Positions 63,332 through 64,000 of a stretch of 64,000 nucleotides of DNA are shown here, piece by piece. The stretch's first letter is position 1, and every line of letters begins with the position of its first letter. The stretch covers positions 62,001-126,000 of the forward strand of contig CAMFII010000002.1 of the NCBI GenBank assembly GCA_945952585.1, written 5' to 3'. Made by a program: the position numbers and the translations under genes. The stretch is from an uncultured Rhodobacter sp. (lineage in GTDB: Bacteria; Pseudomonadota; Alphaproteobacteria; Rhodobacterales; Rhodobacteraceae). The notes beneath the pieces were generated by a model. It saw only the letters and a list, made by a program, of their open reading frames with translations. It made no database searches and was not told the DNA's origin.

Positions 63332-63950
63332 GCCCGGCGGCCCGGGCTCCGGCCAGCAGGTCTTCGGCGACGTGGTGGGCAAAGTCGCCCGAAGCCGGGA
63401 CGATGTCGGGGATCTGCACGACGGTCATTCCTGCCGCATGGGCCGACCGCGCCCCCGTCTCGCTGTCCTCGAAGGCAAGGCAGCGGTCCGGCGTGACGCC
63501 AAGCAAACTGGTGGCAAGCAGGTAGGGCTCCGGATCTGGCTTGGGCGCGGTTACATCGTCGAAAGTGACGACATAGTCGAAATGCACACCCAGACCGGTC
63601 AGGGCCAGCTTCTGGTCCGCCTGCCAGCGTGTGGACGAGGTAACAAGCGCCTTCGGCTTGCGGATCGCGGTCAGCAGTTCGACCGTTCCGGGCTTGAGCG
63701 GAACGCCCTGGCTCCAGTGGCGGCTCACCGTCGCGCGCCATGCCGTGCCATAGGCGGCAAGGTCGAGTTGCGGATACCTGTCTTTGATGACCGACGCGCT
63801 GGTCTGGTCGTCGACGCCGATCAGGCTGTGAAGAAACTCGGGCTCGACCTCGATTCCGAACGTCCGAAATGTCTCGAGGCCGGCCGCTTGCGTGAGGCTT
63901 TCGCTGTCGATCAGGGTTCCGTCGAGGTCAAAGACAACAGCGTCGTACAT
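63324..63950 (-). CDS. HAD-family phosphatase (beta-phosphoglucomutase-like)
   Basis: The 208-aa HAD hydrolase starts MYDAVVFDLDGTLIDSESLTQ, motif I with the DxD nucleophile pair, followed by ALVTSSTRWQ (motif II), KPDPEPYL (motif III) and FEDSETGARSAHAAGM (motif IV). Its cap is C1-type like phosphoglycolate phosphatase or beta-PGM. It overlaps the M24 gene by eight bases at their 3' ends. Substrate unknown. Confidence 0.9.
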   Translation of the reverse strand: MYDAVVFDLDGTLIDSESLTQAAGLETFRTFGIEVEPEFLHSLIGVDDQTSASVIKDRYPQLDLAAYGTAWRATVSRHWSQGVPLKPGTVELLTAIRKPKALVTSSTRWQADQKLALTGLGVHFDYVVTFDDVTAPKPDPEPYLLATSLLGVTPDRCLAFEDSETGARSAHAAGMTVVQIPDIVPASGDFAHHVAEDLLAGARAAGLI

Positions 63951-64000
63951 GCGCCTGCTCCTGTTAGCGCTAGCCCTTTAACCCAACGCTGCGGCGCTTT

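Overview
The window is a high-GC alphaproteobacterial chromosome segment, most likely from the Rhodobacteraceae/Paracoccaceae (Rhodobacter, Paracoccus and relatives). The grounds are gene content and order: leuC-leuD-leuB near rsfS-rlmH-gpmI-envC-ctpA, a 50-aa aa3-type oxidase subunit IV, a cytochrome c', glutathione-dependent formaldehyde oxidation genes, a three-gene phosphatidylcholine operon (psd-pssA-pmtA), a TrcR/DUF1013 protein, COQ9, an Irr-type iron box before mbfA, and an Lrp regulator divergent from ald.

Layout. 1-5 kb: minus-strand rsfS-rlmH-gpmI-envC-ctpA. 5.4-10.7 kb: leucine biosynthesis (leuC, leuD, leuB) with a membrane protein and an EEP-fold protein between leuD and leuB. 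10.8-11.9 kb: a DMT exporter and tRNA-Pro(CGG). 11.9-22.5 kb: a genomic island inserted at the tRNA 3' end and bounded by a 17-bp direct repeat. It carries its own integrase, an Xre-type regulator, a four-gene overlapping tyrosine-recombinase module, a TATAAT-dense AT-rich stretch, a serine recombinase flanked by 13-bp direct repeats, and a restriction-modification pair. 22.6-34.4 kb: metabolic and transport genes (cupin, ornithine cyclodeaminase family, HAD, DMT and AEC transporters, fghA, mbfA), two convergently neighboured TetR/NYN genes, a second NYN gene, RidA, LysR and an AI-2E-type permease. 34.5-41 kb: adhC, an I78 inhibitor lipoprotein, cytochrome c', and the mobA-mobB-(RNase H-like protein)-GNAT operon. 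41-48 kb: an acyl-CoA dehydrogenase, tRNA threonylcarbamoylation gene, GST, mscL, a ParS/Xre-RES toxin-antitoxin locus whose toxin has an in-frame amber codon, and ald with its Lrp regulator. 48.4-52.5 kb: arsR-arsC-aqpS, psd-pssA-pmtA and rpsU. 52.6-64 kb: coq9, quinone oxidoreductase, RNase T2, trcR, a winged-helix/TPR regulator, dnaX-ybaB-recR, rsgA, SRP RNA, an M24-fold protein and a HAD phosphatase.

The most unusual items are the layered island (three recombinase families and an R-M pair with a non-canonical nuclease motif), the amber-interrupted RES toxin beside an intact antitoxin, the pair of NYN-ribonuclease proteins with C-terminal LOTUS-like tails, the RNase H-like protein translationally embedded in the mob operon, and the double perfect palindrome at 61.85 kb. 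All functional calls rest on reading the sequence and on family knowledge; no database search was run.
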